From positions 4,030,001-4,094,000 of the forward strand of contig NZ_MVDG02000001.1 of assembly GCF_002008315.2 (NCBI RefSeq): 64,000 nucleotides of DNA, written 5' to 3'. This stretch comes from Arthrobacter sp. KBS0703 (GTDB taxonomy: Bacteria; Actinomycetota; Actinomycetes; Actinomycetales; Micrococcaceae). The position numbers and the translations under genes are program-made. Below, one piece after another: positions 51,529-60,625 of this stretch (positions are counted from its first letter, which is position 1; the number at the start of each line of letters is the position of its first letter). The notes under the pieces were generated by a model that was not told where the DNA came from, searched no databases, and worked only from the letters and a program-made list of their open reading frames with translations.

Positions 51529-52971
51529 TTATTTCAGGTGGTCCACCAGCTGGTCGGCGATGCCCGTGTACTTCCCGGGCGTCAGGGCCAGCAGCCGGGC
51601 TTCCGCCTCCGGCGAGAGCCCCAGCCCCTGGACGAACTCCTGCATGCGGGCGCCGTCCACGCGCCGGCCGCGCGTGAGGTCCTTGAGCCGCTCGTAGGGG
51701 TTCTCCATGCCTTCGACGCCGGCAATCGCCTCGGCGCGCATGACCATCTGGATCGCTTCGCCCAGGACTTCCCAGTTGGTGTCGAGGTCGCCGGCGAGGA
51801 CGTCCTCGGCGACGTCAAGGCGGTCCAGGCCCTTGGCCACGTTGGAGATCGCGAGCAGCGAGTGGCCGAACGCCACGCCGATGTTGCGCTGGCTGGAGGA
51901 GTCCGTGAGGTCGCGCTGCCACCGGGAGGTGACCAGCGTGGAGCCCAGCACGTCCAGGAGCCCGGAGGAGATTTCCAGGTTGGCCTCGGCGTTTTCGAAG
52001 CGGATCGGGTTGACCTTGTGCGGCATCGTGGAGGAACCGGTGGCGCCGGCCACGGGGATCTGCGCGAAGTAGCCGATCGAGATGTAGCTCCAGATGTCCG
52101 TGCAGACGTTGTGCAGGATGCGGTTGAAGCGGGCCACGTCGGCGTACAGCTCGGCCTGCCAGTCGTGGCTTTCGATCTGCGTGGTCAGTGGGTTCCAGGT
52201 CAGGCCCAGGCCCTCGACGAACGACTTCGAGACCTGCTGCCAGTCGGCGCCCGGGACGGAGGCCACATGGGCGGCGTAGGTGCCGGTGGCGCCGTTGATT
52301 TTGCCGAGGTATTCGGTCTTGGCAATGCGGTCCAGCTGCCGTGTGAGGCGGTGGGCGATGACGGCGAGTTCCTTGCCCAGTGTGGTGGGCGTGGCGGGCT
52401 GGCCGTGCGTGCGGGAGAGCATGGGCACGGAGCGGTTGTCCTCGGCCATTTTGCCGATCTGGGCCACGAGCGCCCTGGCCGCGGGCAGCCACACGTCCTC
52501 CACAGCACCCTTGACACCCAGGGCGTAGGAAAGGTTGTTGATGTCTTCCGAGGTGCAGCCAAAGTGCACCATGGCGGTCAGGCGTTCAATGCCGATCGCC
52601 GGCAGCCGGCGGCCGATGTAATACTCCACGGCCTTCACGTCGTGGACTGTCACGGCCTCGATTTCGGCGAGCTCCGAGACGGATGCGGCGTCGAATTCGG
52701 TGACGATCGTGCGGAGCTGATCCTGCTGCTCCGGGGTGAGCGGGCCGGCGCCGGGGAGAACGTTGTTGCTGGTCAGGTGGATGAGCCACTCCACTTCGAC
52801 GGCGACGCGGTCCCGGTTGAGGGCGGCCTCGGACAGGTAGTCCACGAGGGGCGCGACGGCTGGCTGGTAGCGGCCGTCCAGCGGGCCGAGCGCAATCTTT
52901 TCCGGCGACGCGGCGAGGGCCAGGCGTCCGGAGGGCGTACGGGTATCAGCTGTGGCGGCAGTTTCAGGCAT
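51529..52971 (-). CDS. purB: Adenylosuccinate lyase
   Basis: This 480-residue lyase of purine synthesis cleaves adenylosuccinate and SAICAR to release fumarate. It carries the superfamily signature GSSTMPHKVNPIRFENAEAN near residue 318, with SRTHGQPATPTTLGKE and HFGCTSEDINN. Length and motifs fit the longer, E. coli-type PurB. An ATG at 52971 starts MPETAATADTRTPS. The gene is followed by a strong terminator and preceded by a 198-base divergent gap shared with the WXG100-like gene. Confidence 0.96.
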   Translation of the reverse strand: MPETAATADTRTPSGRLALAASPEKIALGPLDGRYQPAVAPLVDYLSEAALNRDRVAVEVEWLIHLTSNNVLPGAGPLTPEQQDQLRTIVTEFDAASVSELAEIEAVTVHDVKAVEYYIGRRLPAIGIERLTAMVHFGCTSEDINNLSYALGVKGAVEDVWLPAARALVAQIGKMAEDNRSVPMLSRTHGQPATPTTLGKELAVIAHRLTRQLDRIAKTEYLGKINGATGTYAAHVASVPGADWQQVSKSFVEGLGLTWNPLTTQIESHDWQAELYADVARFNRILHNVCTDIWSYISIGYFAQIPVAGATGSSTMPHKVNPIRFENAEANLEISSGLLDVLGSTLVTSRWQRDLTDSSSQRNIGVAFGHSLLAISNVAKGLDRLDVAEDVLAGDLDTNWEVLGEAIQMVMRAEAIAGVEGMENPYERLKDLTRGRRVDGARMQEFVQGLGLSPEAEARLLALTPGKYTGIADQLVDHLK

Positions 52972-53169
52972 GCCCTGATTCTTTCATGAACTCCTGCGAC
53001 CGCTGAAGCGCGCGGTGGGTTGTGACTTCTCCCCAACAGCCTGTGCCGGAAGCACCTGTCCACATAGCCGACGGCGGCCGTTCCGGAGCGCGGCCGGGAT
53101 CCGTAGCGTCGTGGGCGGGAGGGAAAAGCGGGGGATGCCGGATGCGGCAGAAAGAAGAGGAGTAACGGG

Positions 53170-53475
53170 ATGAATGCCAGCGTCACCGCGGCTGACGCCG
53201 CGGCGTGTTCGTCACGCAGGTTTGAAGTCCATTTGTTGGCGGAGCGGGTGGAGGCGTGCGCGGCACGGATTGAGGATGTGCTTTCACGGCTCTCGCGGTT
53301 GCAGCTCGCGGACTGGCAGTCGCCGGCGGGCAGGGCATTCCGGGTCAGCGCGGGGCTGCAGGCCGCAGCCCTGCGCCGGGCCGGGGAGCAGATGGACTCG
53401 GCCGCCGGGTCCGTGCGACGGCACGCCAACAATGTGCCTCTGTCCCCGCCATGGACCGCGGCTGGCGGTTTCTGA
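53170..53475 (+). CDS. WXG100-like small helical protein
   Basis: This 101-residue, mostly helical protein has a hairpin-like motif W49-Q-S-P-A-G-R-A-F57 near its middle, a variant of the W-x-G turn of ESX/WXG100 proteins. Flanking amphipathic helices are present (HLLAERVEACAARIEDVLSRL, AGLQAAALRRAGEQMDSAA). Length is right for the family. The stop overlaps the next gene's start (TGATG), indicating co-production with an alpha/beta hydrolase. No type VII secretion machinery is in the window, so export is only a possibility. Confidence 0.6.
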   Translation: MNASVTAADAAACSSRRFEVHLLAERVEACAARIEDVLSRLSRLQLADWQSPAGRAFRVSAGLQAAALRRAGEQMDSAAGSVRRHANNVPLSPPWTAAGGF

Positions 53476-55112
53476 TGACCGAACTAACGCCCTCCGGCAG
53501 CGGGGGCCCGCTGCGGCCGGTCGAGCCGGCCGCGGACGCATTCCTTTCGGTGCGCGGCGGTGTCGGCGGAATCGCGTTCCAGCTGGAGGAGCTCGCGGCG
53601 GGAGCCATCGGGCTGGACGGCCTCGTCCGGGACCTGGCTTCAGTCGAGCTTGATGCCCACAGGGTCTGGACGGAACTGGGCCCGTACCAGAACGATCCGC
53701 CGTCCAGCGGGACGGAAGCAGTCACGTCCGTCTGGGAAGGGCGGCGTGCGGTCGCGGCCGTGCGTGAGGAACTGCAGGACATCGCAAGCCACGTTCAGGC
53801 ATGCCAGCGGGACTATGAAGCTGCCGAACAGCGAAGCCTGGCCGGGCTCCGCTCCGGCACCGACGGCCTCAGGCTCCTGCCGGCCCAGCTCATGGATCTG
53901 CATCTCGGCGGACTTGGCGACCCTCTCCGCGCGGACTTCAGCAGGCTGCTGAACCGGGACAGCATGGAGGAGGTGACGGGCAACTACCCGCTCATCCTTG
54001 GCCTGCTGGGGCTGAATGCCCCCGCCGTCATGGGGGCCGTCACCATGGCGGCGGCCACCGGGATGAGGGGCTCAGGCGTCCCCGATGTCATCCGGATGCT
54101 TGCCGGCGGTGTGATGCCGCAACTCACGCCCCGCCCAGTCACCGCAACGGCATCGCCCAGTGCGGAGATCACCCTCGATGCCTCCCCGGCCGGCCTTTTG
54201 GCCAGGGCTGAGGCCGTGGCCGACGACGGCCGCGGCAAGATCGAGGTCATCAGGACGGAACACGGCGGCCGGGAGGCTTTCATCGTCATCGTTCCGGGCA
54301 CGCAGCCTGGTGACGCAGGCGGCCCGAACCCCTTCGATGAATACGGCATCGCCGAAGGCCTGGGATACGGCTCCGCATCCACGGGTGCGGCGATCCGGGA
54401 GGCGCTGCGGCAGGCCGGTGCGGAGGCCGGAGCCCAGGTGGTGGCGGTTGGCTACAGCCAGGGCGGAATCCACGCCATGAACCTGAGCCGGGACAAGGCT
54501 TTCCTCACGGAATACGACCTCAAGTATGTGCTGACGGCAGGATCACCGGTGGGCGGCATCAATCCCGGGGCCGGGATCAGCAGCCTGCATCTGGAGCATC
54601 GTCAGGACTGGGTTCCGGGAGCGGACGGGGTCCCCAGCCCGGACACCCGCGACCGCGTCACAGTCACACTCCAAAACCGTGTGCTGACGCCAGTGGGGCA
54701 GGACCCAGGTCTGGGACCCGGCCACAGGCTGGCCAACTATGAAGCCGGGGCCCGGGCCGTCTCGGCGAGCGGCGACCCGTCCCTCGTCGCGTCCACGGCC
54801 GCGCTTGCCGGCGTGGTGGGCGCCGGGGAGCGGCCACGGCCACGCGTTTTCAGCTGGTTCGCGCACCGAAGGCGCAGGAACCCGGGCGGCGGTCCGAGGA
54901 CCAGCGACCGGCCAGGCCAGCGGACATCAGGCCGGCCGGCGGCCGATGAACGGCGCCATGCCGGTCTTCCCCTTACCTGTCTTGGCGGCGGCTCTTACCG
55001 GCGGCGGGCGCCCGGAATCCTGTCCGCCACGAGGGAAATGATGGTGATGATGATGGCAGCCAGCACGGCCGTCCAGAAGAAGGAGTCGATGGTGAAATGC
55101 ACCGGCGTGTAG
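53475..55112 (+). CDS. Alpha/beta hydrolase (lipase/esterase-like) paired with the WXG100-like protein
   Basis: The reading frame is 545 residues. Residues 1-150 are helical and lack a signal peptide, resembling N-termini of ESX-associated proteins. The hydrolase domain follows with AFIVIVPGTQPGD and the nucleophile elbow VAVGYSQGG (Ser328); a His may lie in GHRLANYE. The last ~75 residues are Arg-rich and then antisense to the next gene, overlapping it by 118 bases. The genuine end may therefore be nearer 55000, or a frameshift may exist. It may act as a secreted or T7SS-associated lipase; inferred. Confidence 0.65.
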   Translation: MTELTPSGSGGPLRPVEPAADAFLSVRGGVGGIAFQLEELAAGAIGLDGLVRDLASVELDAHRVWTELGPYQNDPPSSGTEAVTSVWEGRRAVAAVREELQDIASHVQACQRDYEAAEQRSLAGLRSGTDGLRLLPAQLMDLHLGGLGDPLRADFSRLLNRDSMEEVTGNYPLILGLLGLNAPAVMGAVTMAAATGMRGSGVPDVIRMLAGGVMPQLTPRPVTATASPSAEITLDASPAGLLARAEAVADDGRGKIEVIRTEHGGREAFIVIVPGTQPGDAGGPNPFDEYGIAEGLGYGSASTGAAIREALRQAGAEAGAQVVAVGYSQGGIHAMNLSRDKAFLTEYDLKYVLTAGSPVGGINPGAGISSLHLEHRQDWVPGADGVPSPDTRDRVTVTLQNRVLTPVGQDPGLGPGHRLANYEAGARAVSASGDPSLVASTAALAGVVGAGERPRPRVFSWFAHRRRRNPGGGPRTSDRPGQRTSGRPAADERRHAGLPLTCLGGGSYRRRAPGILSATREMMVMMMAASTAVQKKESMVKCTGV

Positions 55113-55423
55113 CTGCTGATCCAGGAGGTCAGGTAGAGCATGGCCGCGTTGATCACGATGGTGAACAGGCCCAGGGTGAGGATGGTGATAGGGAGGGACA
55201 GGAAACTGACCACAGGCCGCACGAAGGCGTTCACCACGCCGAAAATAAGGCCGATGAACAGGTAGGCCAGGACGACGCCGACGGCATCGGTTCCCTGGCT
55301 GACACCCGACTTCGCCACTGCCTCGGTGGTGGCCGACGTCGAGATGTCCAGCCCGGGCAGAATCCAGCTGGCAACCCACAGCGCCAGGCCGTTGATGATG
55401 ACGCGCACGATGAAAGACCGCAT
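54995..55423 (-). CDS. Phage holin family IV/DUF-type small membrane protein
   Basis: This 142-residue protein has four hydrophobic segments (about 6-24, 46-65, 80-100 and 115-133). Its FIGLIFGVVNAFVRPVVSFLSLPITILTLG core is characteristic of the widespread YvlD/'phage holin family' membrane proteins, which are chromosomal and usually not phage-related. Function unknown. The 3' end overlaps the end of the convergent hydrolase frame. No prophage genes are nearby. Confidence 0.82.
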   Translation of the reverse strand: MRSFIVRVIINGLALWVASWILPGLDISTSATTEAVAKSGVSQGTDAVGVVLAYLFIGLIFGVVNAFVRPVVSFLSLPITILTLGLFTIVINAAMLYLTSWISSYTPVHFTIDSFFWTAVLAAIIITIISLVADRIPGARRR

Positions 55424-55484
55424 GCGCCCATGCTGTCATATCGCGGGGCGGCATGGCCGGATGCCGCGAAGTAGGCTTGTTGGC

Positions 55485-56603
55485 ATGACTTCATCAGAGA
55501 CCACGGCGGGAAGCATCAGGCCGAGACCGGTTGTGGACCGGCTGCCCCGCTACGCCGCAGGGAAGCCGCCCGTCGCCGTCGACGGCCTGGCAAGCTACAA
55601 ACTGTCGTCCAACGAAAACCCGCTGCCGCCGATTCCCGCCGTCGTCGAGGCCATCGCGGCCCAGACTGACTTCAACCGTTACCCGGATCCGCTGAGCACC
55701 AAGCTGCGGACGGCGATCGCGAAATTCCTGGACGTGCCCGCCGAGGACATCGTCACCGGCGCAGGCAGCCTGGGCGCCCTGAACCAGCTGCTGGCCACCT
55801 TTGCCGGCCAGAACGACGACGGCAAGGCCGACGAAGTGATCTACGCCTGGCGGTCCTTCGAGGCCTATCCCATCTGTGTCGGGCTGGCCGGAGCCGAGAG
55901 CGTCCGGATCCCCCTGACGCCGGACGGACGCCACGATCTCGACGCCATGGCAGCCGCCGTGACCGTGCGCACCAAGGTGATCCTGCTGTGCACACCGAAC
56001 AACCCCACCGGCCCGATCCTCACTGCCGAGGAAACGGAGCGGTTCATCAACGCGGTGCCGTCGGATGTGGTGGTGGTCATCGACGAGGCCTACCAGGAGT
56101 TCGTTCGCGCGGAAGACGCCGTGGACGGCGTCCGGATGTACCGGAAATACCCGAACGTGGTGGTGCTCCGGACCTTCTCCAAGGCACACGGCCTGGCCGG
56201 CCTTCGCGTGGGCTACAGCATTTCCCAGCCGGAACTCACGCAGCACCTGCGCGTGGCGGCCACACCCTTCGCGGTGTCGCAGATCGCCGAGCAGGCCGCC
56301 GTGGTGTCCCTGGAGAATTATGACCAGGTTGTAGAAAGGGTACAAAGCCTGGTGGATGAGCGGGACCGCGTGACGGCCGGTCTCCGGGAACTGGGCTGGT
56401 TCGTTCCGGAGGCGGAAGGGAACTTCGTGTGGCTGAATCTGGGCGAGAACAGCGCCGAGTTCGCCCAGCTGGCAGGCGAACGCGCCCTGTCCGTGCGTGC
56501 CTTCGGCAATGAGGGCGTCCGGGTCAGCATTGGCGAACCGGAGGCCAACACCCGCTTCCTCGAGCTCTGTGCGATCTATACAAAACCCCCGCGGCGTTCC
56601 TAG
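55485..56603 (+). CDS. hisC: Histidinol-phosphate/aromatic amino acid aminotransferase
   Basis: This 372-residue class I/II PLP aminotransferase has ENPLPPIPAV, PNNPTGPILTAEE and the PLP lysine in VVLRTFSKAHGLAGLRVGY. It is not within a his operon; it precedes the 2-oxoacid dehydrogenase operon. HisC and aromatic/phenylalanine aminotransferase (Pat) are not separable from motifs alone, and a role in amino-acid degradation feeding the dehydrogenase is possible. ATG 55485 starts MTSSETTAGS. Confidence 0.8.
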   Translation: MTSSETTAGSIRPRPVVDRLPRYAAGKPPVAVDGLASYKLSSNENPLPPIPAVVEAIAAQTDFNRYPDPLSTKLRTAIAKFLDVPAEDIVTGAGSLGALNQLLATFAGQNDDGKADEVIYAWRSFEAYPICVGLAGAESVRIPLTPDGRHDLDAMAAAVTVRTKVILLCTPNNPTGPILTAEETERFINAVPSDVVVVIDEAYQEFVRAEDAVDGVRMYRKYPNVVVLRTFSKAHGLAGLRVGYSISQPELTQHLRVAATPFAVSQIAEQAAVVSLENYDQVVERVQSLVDERDRVTAGLRELGWFVPEAEGNFVWLNLGENSAEFAQLAGERALSVRAFGNEGVRVSIGEPEANTRFLELCAIYTKPPRRS

Positions 56604-56662
56604 CGGTTAACAAACGCGCCCCGGTGGTTACGCCGGATAAAGTAAGGAACAGTAAGCCAGAA

Positions 56663-56704
56663 ATATATGCCCCATGCGGAATGCATTCCGTATGAAGCAT
56701 ATAT
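56663..56704. promoter_or_regulatory. 42-bp palindrome upstream of the 2-oxoacid dehydrogenase operon
   Basis: Two 21-base arms match at 18 of 21 positions around the perfect core CGGAATGCATTCCG. ATATATGC and GCATATAT form the outer ends. It lies 48 bases before the E1 alpha start and is AT-rich compared with its surroundings, so it is probably an operator, for example for an Lrp/AsnC-type regulator. Confidence 0.6.
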
Positions 56705-56751
56705 CCCAGCGACATTGCAACGCATCCGGATGCGGCAAGCAAGGAGACGGT

Positions 56752-57984
56752 ATGGGCGCCACACATCTGCCCTCCACCGAGTTCGACGGAACGGGGCTGG
56801 ACGACCAGCTCGAGGCGGAGGCCGAGGCTGCCCTTGGCGAGCCGGCGGCCGAGATGGTCCAGTTACTGGGACCCGACGGCACGCTCGGCACGGACTCCGT
56901 GTTTTCCAAGTACGCCGAGCGGCTGGATGCGGAGAAGCTTCGCGGCTTCTATGCCGACATGGCTGCGATCCGGCGCTTTGACCAGGAGGCCACGGCGCTC
57001 CAGCGCCAGGGCCAGCTGGCGCTCTGGGTTCCGCTGACCGGTCAGGAAGCCGCGCAGATCGGCTCCGGCCGGGCCAGCCAGCCGCAGGATTATATCTTCC
57101 CGACGTACCGCGAGCACGGCGTGGCCCTGACCCGGAACGTGGACCTGGCCGAACTCCTGCGGCAGTTCCGCGGCATCTCCAACGGCGGCTGGAACCCCAA
57201 GGACACCAACTTCCACCTGTACACGCTGGTACTGGCTGCCCAGACGCCCCATGCCGTCGGTTACGCCATGGGGATCCAGCGCGACCAGCGGCTCGCCGAA
57301 GCCAACGGCCTGGCGGAGTCCGGAACGGCGGAACCGAAGGCCGCCGTCATGGTCTACTTCGGCGACGGCGCCAGCTCCGAGGGCGACGTCCACGAGTCCA
57401 TGGTGTTCGCGTCCTCCTACAACGCGCCCGTGGTCTTCTTCTGCCAGAACAACCACTGGGCCATTTCCGTACCGACTGCCGTGCAGACCCGCATTCCGCT
57501 GTCCAACCGTGCCAAGGGCTACGGCTTCCCCGGCATCAGGGTGGACGGCAACGACGTCATCGCCGTGCATGCCGTCACCGAGTGGGCTCTCGAGCACGCG
57601 CGGCAGGGCAACGGCCCGGTGCTGATCGAGGCCTTCACCTACCGGGTCGGAGCGCACACCACGGCGGACGATCCCACGAAGTACCGCGAGTCCTCGGAAG
57701 AGGCGCTCTGGCGGGCCAAGGATCCGCTGGACCGGCTGGAGAAGTACCTCCGCTCCGAGGGCATGGCCGACGACGCCTTCTTCGAACAGGTGGCCGCGGA
57801 CGGCAACGAACTCGCCGCGTACATCCGCAAATCCACTTATGAATCGGACACCCCGGACATCCGGACGGCGTTCGCCAACACCTACGTGGAGGCTCATCCG
57901 CTCGTGGCCGAGGAGCTGGCCTGGTTCGAGGAATACAGCGCGGGATTCGTCGGCGAGGACACCGCAGAAGGGGCAGGCAACTGA
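56752..57984 (+). CDS. pdhA: 2-oxoacid (pyruvate/branched-chain) dehydrogenase E1 alpha subunit
   Basis: This 410-residue subunit binds thiamine diphosphate through the GDG-x(n)-NN motif: YFGDGASSEGDVHE to FFCQNNHWAISVP. AIRRFDQEATALQRQGQL and YREHGVALTRNVD are family features. With E1 beta it decarboxylates a 2-oxoacid and passes the acyl group to E2. ATG 56752 follows AAGGAG. It opens a three-gene operon; the start of E1 beta overlaps the stop (TGATG). The sequence is closer to branched-chain or acetoin-type heterotetrameric E1 than to the single-chain AceE usual for pyruvate in actinobacteria. Confidence 0.88.
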   Translation: MGATHLPSTEFDGTGLDDQLEAEAEAALGEPAAEMVQLLGPDGTLGTDSVFSKYAERLDAEKLRGFYADMAAIRRFDQEATALQRQGQLALWVPLTGQEAAQIGSGRASQPQDYIFPTYREHGVALTRNVDLAELLRQFRGISNGGWNPKDTNFHLYTLVLAAQTPHAVGYAMGIQRDQRLAEANGLAESGTAEPKAAVMVYFGDGASSEGDVHESMVFASSYNAPVVFFCQNNHWAISVPTAVQTRIPLSNRAKGYGFPGIRVDGNDVIAVHAVTEWALEHARQGNGPVLIEAFTYRVGAHTTADDPTKYRESSEEALWRAKDPLDRLEKYLRSEGMADDAFFEQVAADGNELAAYIRKSTYESDTPDIRTAFANTYVEAHPLVAEELAWFEEYSAGFVGEDTAEGAGN

Positions 57985-58964
57985 TGACCACCATGACCAT
58001 CGCCAAGGCCATCAACGAGGGCCTGCGCGCCACCCTCAGCAACAACCCGAAGTCCCTGCTGATGGGCGAGGACATCGGGCCGCTCGGCGGTGTCTACCGT
58101 GTCACCGACGGCCTGATCGCCGAATTCGGCGCGGACCGCGTGGTGGACACCCCGCTCGCCGAATCCGGGATCGTCGGCACAGCCATCGGCCTGGCCCTGC
58201 GCGGCTACCTGCCCATCTGTGAAATCCAGTTCGACGGTTTTGTCTTCCCGGGTTTCAACCAGATCACCACGCAGCTGGCCAAGATGCATTCCCGCAGCAG
58301 CGGCAACCTGACCGTTCCCGTGGTCATCCGCATCCCGTACGGCGGAGGCATCGGCTCGATCGAGCACCACTCCGAATCGCCGGAGGCCCTCTTCGCCCAC
58401 ACCGCCGGGCTCCGCATCATCACCCCGTCCAACCCCCACGACGCCTACTGGATGATCCAGCAGGCTGTCGACTGCCAGGACCCGGTCATCGTGTTCGAAC
58501 CCAAGCGCCGTTACTGGCTCAAGGGAGAGGTGGACACCGAGGCTGCCGGCCTGGCCGAGAATCCTTTCAAGGCCCACGTCGTGCGCGAGGGAACCGACGC
58601 AACCGTGGTGGTCTACGGCCCGTTGGTACCCGTGGCGCTCGCCGCCGCCAACGCAGCCGCGGAAGACGGCCGCAGCGTCGAAGTCATCGATCTCCGTTCC
58701 ATCTCGCCGATCGACTTCGACACGATCGAAGCTTCGGTCAAGAAGACCGGCCGCCTGATCGTGGCCCACGAGGCGCCCACCTTCGGCGGCATCGGCGGCG
58801 AAATCGCGGCCCGGATCAGCGAACGGGCCTTCCATTCGCTGGAGGCCCCGGTCATCCGCGTGGGCGGTTTCCACATGCCGTACCCCGTGGCCAAGGTCGA
58901 AGAGGACTACCTGCCGGACATCGACCGCATCCTTGAGGCGCTGGACCGTACCTTCGCGTACTGA
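57984..58964 (+). CDS. pdhB: 2-oxoacid dehydrogenase E1 beta subunit
   Basis: This 326-residue transketolase-like subunit contains MGEDIGPLGGVYRVTDGL, FPGFNQITTQLAKMHSRS, VVIRIPYGGGIGSIEHHSES and the C-terminal GFHMPYPVAKVEEDYLP. It completes the E1 heterotetramer. It is coupled to E1 alpha by a TGATG overlap and precedes the E2 gene by 83 bases. As with E1 alpha, branched-chain 2-oxoacid specificity is as likely as pyruvate. Confidence 0.9.
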   Translation: MTTMTIAKAINEGLRATLSNNPKSLLMGEDIGPLGGVYRVTDGLIAEFGADRVVDTPLAESGIVGTAIGLALRGYLPICEIQFDGFVFPGFNQITTQLAKMHSRSSGNLTVPVVIRIPYGGGIGSIEHHSESPEALFAHTAGLRIITPSNPHDAYWMIQQAVDCQDPVIVFEPKRRYWLKGEVDTEAAGLAENPFKAHVVREGTDATVVVYGPLVPVALAAANAAAEDGRSVEVIDLRSISPIDFDTIEASVKKTGRLIVAHEAPTFGGIGGEIAARISERAFHSLEAPVIRVGGFHMPYPVAKVEEDYLPDIDRILEALDRTFAY

Positions 58965-59047
58965 CGCCTCAGCCTTACTGTCGCCTTCGCCTACCGACGA
59001 CGCCGTGCACTGACCGGATCGCCTGAGCTTTCGAACCCGAGGACCCC

Positions 59048-60556
59048 ATGACGCTTAACAAGTTCAACCTCCCCGACGTTGGCGAGGGCCTGACCGAGGC
59101 CGAGATCGTCTCCTGGAAGGTCAAGCCGGGCGACACCGTGGCCATCAACGATGTCCTCTGCGAAATCGAGACCGCGAAGTCCCTCGTGGAGCTGCCGTCG
59201 CCGTTCGCCGGCACCGTCACGGAGCTGCTGGTCCCCGAAGGTGTGACGGTCGACGTAGGGACTGCCATCATCAGCGTGTCCGACGCCGTCTCGGGCGACC
59301 CCACGCCTGCCGATGTGCCGGCGCCGGCGCCGGCGGCACTGATGTACGGGAACCTTGCGGCAGATGACCAGCCGGCGTCCGACGGCGGAGCAGCCGACGG
59401 CGGCCTGGCCGGCGGTCCGCTGGTGGGTTCCGGCCCCAAGGCCGACGCCGTCAAGCGCCGCCCGCGCAAGACGCGGACTGAGATTCCGGCGGACCCAATC
59501 CACGGTGCTCCGGAAATCGAGCCTGTGCAGCCCCGGTCTTCGCGGGACGTTCTCGAGGCCCCGGTTCCGACAGGCTCAACCACCGGCGCGGTTCCGGCGG
59601 ATTCGGCCGGCAGCGCTGAAAAGCCCACGCTCGGCGGCACCATCACCGGACTCGTGAACAAGGTCCTGGCCAAACCCCCGGTGCGCAAGATCGCCAGGGA
59701 CCTGGGAATTGACCTGGCAGACGTCGTCCCCACCGGCGCCCGGGGCGAGGTGACCCGGGAGGACCTGGTCAGCTATCAGGCGCAGCGGGACGCGGAGCTG
59801 GACAAGGCGGATACATTCTGGGGCAAGTCGGGCCGCCCGCAGGACCAGCGGATCGAACGGATCCCGGTCAAGGGCGTCCGCAAGGCCACCGCGAAGGCCA
59901 TGGTGGAATCGGCGTTTTCCGCGCCGCACGTCAGCATCTTCGTGGACGTGGACGCCAGCCGCACCATGGAGTTCGTCAAGCGACTCAAGGCCTCCCGCGA
60001 CTTTGAGGGCATCAAGGTTTCCCCGCTGCTGATCCTCGCCAAGGCCGTCATCTGGGCCGCGGCGCGCAACCCCAGCGTGAACGCCACGTGGGTGGACAAC
60101 CCGGACGGCAGCGACGGCGCCGAGATCCACGTCAAGCACTTCATGAACCTGGGCATTGCCGCGGCGACGCCGCGGGGCCTGATGGTCCCGAACATCAAGA
60201 ACGCCCAGGACCTTTCGCTCAAGGAGCTGGCGCTGGCGCTGAACGACCTCGCCACCACGGCCCGTGCCGGCAAGACCCAGCCGTCCCAGATGCAGGGCGG
60301 CACCCTGACCGTCACCAACATCGGGGCCCTCGGCATCGATACCGGCACGCCCATCATCAATCCCGGCGAGGTGGCCATCGTGGCCTTCGGCACCATCAAG
60401 CAGAAGCCGTGGGTCCTGGACGGGGAGGTCATCCCTCGCTGGATCACCACGCTGGGAGGCTCCTTCGACCACCGTGTCGTGGACGGCGACCTCTCCGCCC
60501 GTTTCATGGCCGACGTCGCCTCCATCCTTGAGGAGCCGGCGCTGCTGCTTGACTGA
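59048..60556 (+). CDS. Dihydrolipoamide acyltransferase (E2) of the 2-oxoacid dehydrogenase complex
   Basis: This 502-residue protein has one N-terminal lipoyl domain (residues 1-78, lipoyl lysine in [11 protein letters not shown]), a long flexible linker, and a peripheral-subunit-binding domain ([32 protein letters not shown], about 215-250). The C-terminal catalytic domain has the HxxxDG motif in [12 protein letters not shown]. It transfers the acyl group to CoA. No lipoamide dehydrogenase (E3) gene follows, so the complex must borrow one from elsewhere. Confidence 0.92.
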   Translation: MTLNKFNLPDVGEGLTEAEIVSWKVKPGDTVAINDVLCEIETAKSLVELPSPFAGTVTELLVPEGVTVDVGTAIISVSDAVSGDPTPADVPAPAPAALMYGNLAADDQPASDGGAADGGLAGGPLVGSGPKADAVKRRPRKTRTEIPADPIHGAPEIEPVQPRSSRDVLEAPVPTGSTTGAVPADSAGSAEKPTLGGTITGLVNKVLAKPPVRKIARDLGIDLADVVPTGARGEVTREDLVSYQAQRDAELDKADTFWGKSGRPQDQRIERIPVKGVRKATAKAMVESAFSAPHVSIFVDVDASRTMEFVKRLKASRDFEGIKVSPLLILAKAVIWAAARNPSVNATWVDNPDGSDGAEIHVKHFMNLGIAAATPRGLMVPNIKNAQDLSLKELALALNDLATTARAGKTQPSQMQGGTLTVTNIGALGIDTGTPIINPGEVAIVAFGTIKQKPWVLDGEVIPRWITTLGGSFDHRVVDGDLSARFMADVASILEEPALLLD

Positions 60557-60625
60557 TTCAGTCAGTGCGACGCCAGTGCAAGGGCCGGAGCCCAGGCAAG
60601 CGTCACGGGAGCGGAAGGCGGGACT

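Noticed and set aside
54995..55423. Prophage remnant suggested by the holin-family name
   Set aside because: This membrane family is common on bacterial chromosomes, and no other phage gene or attachment site is nearby.
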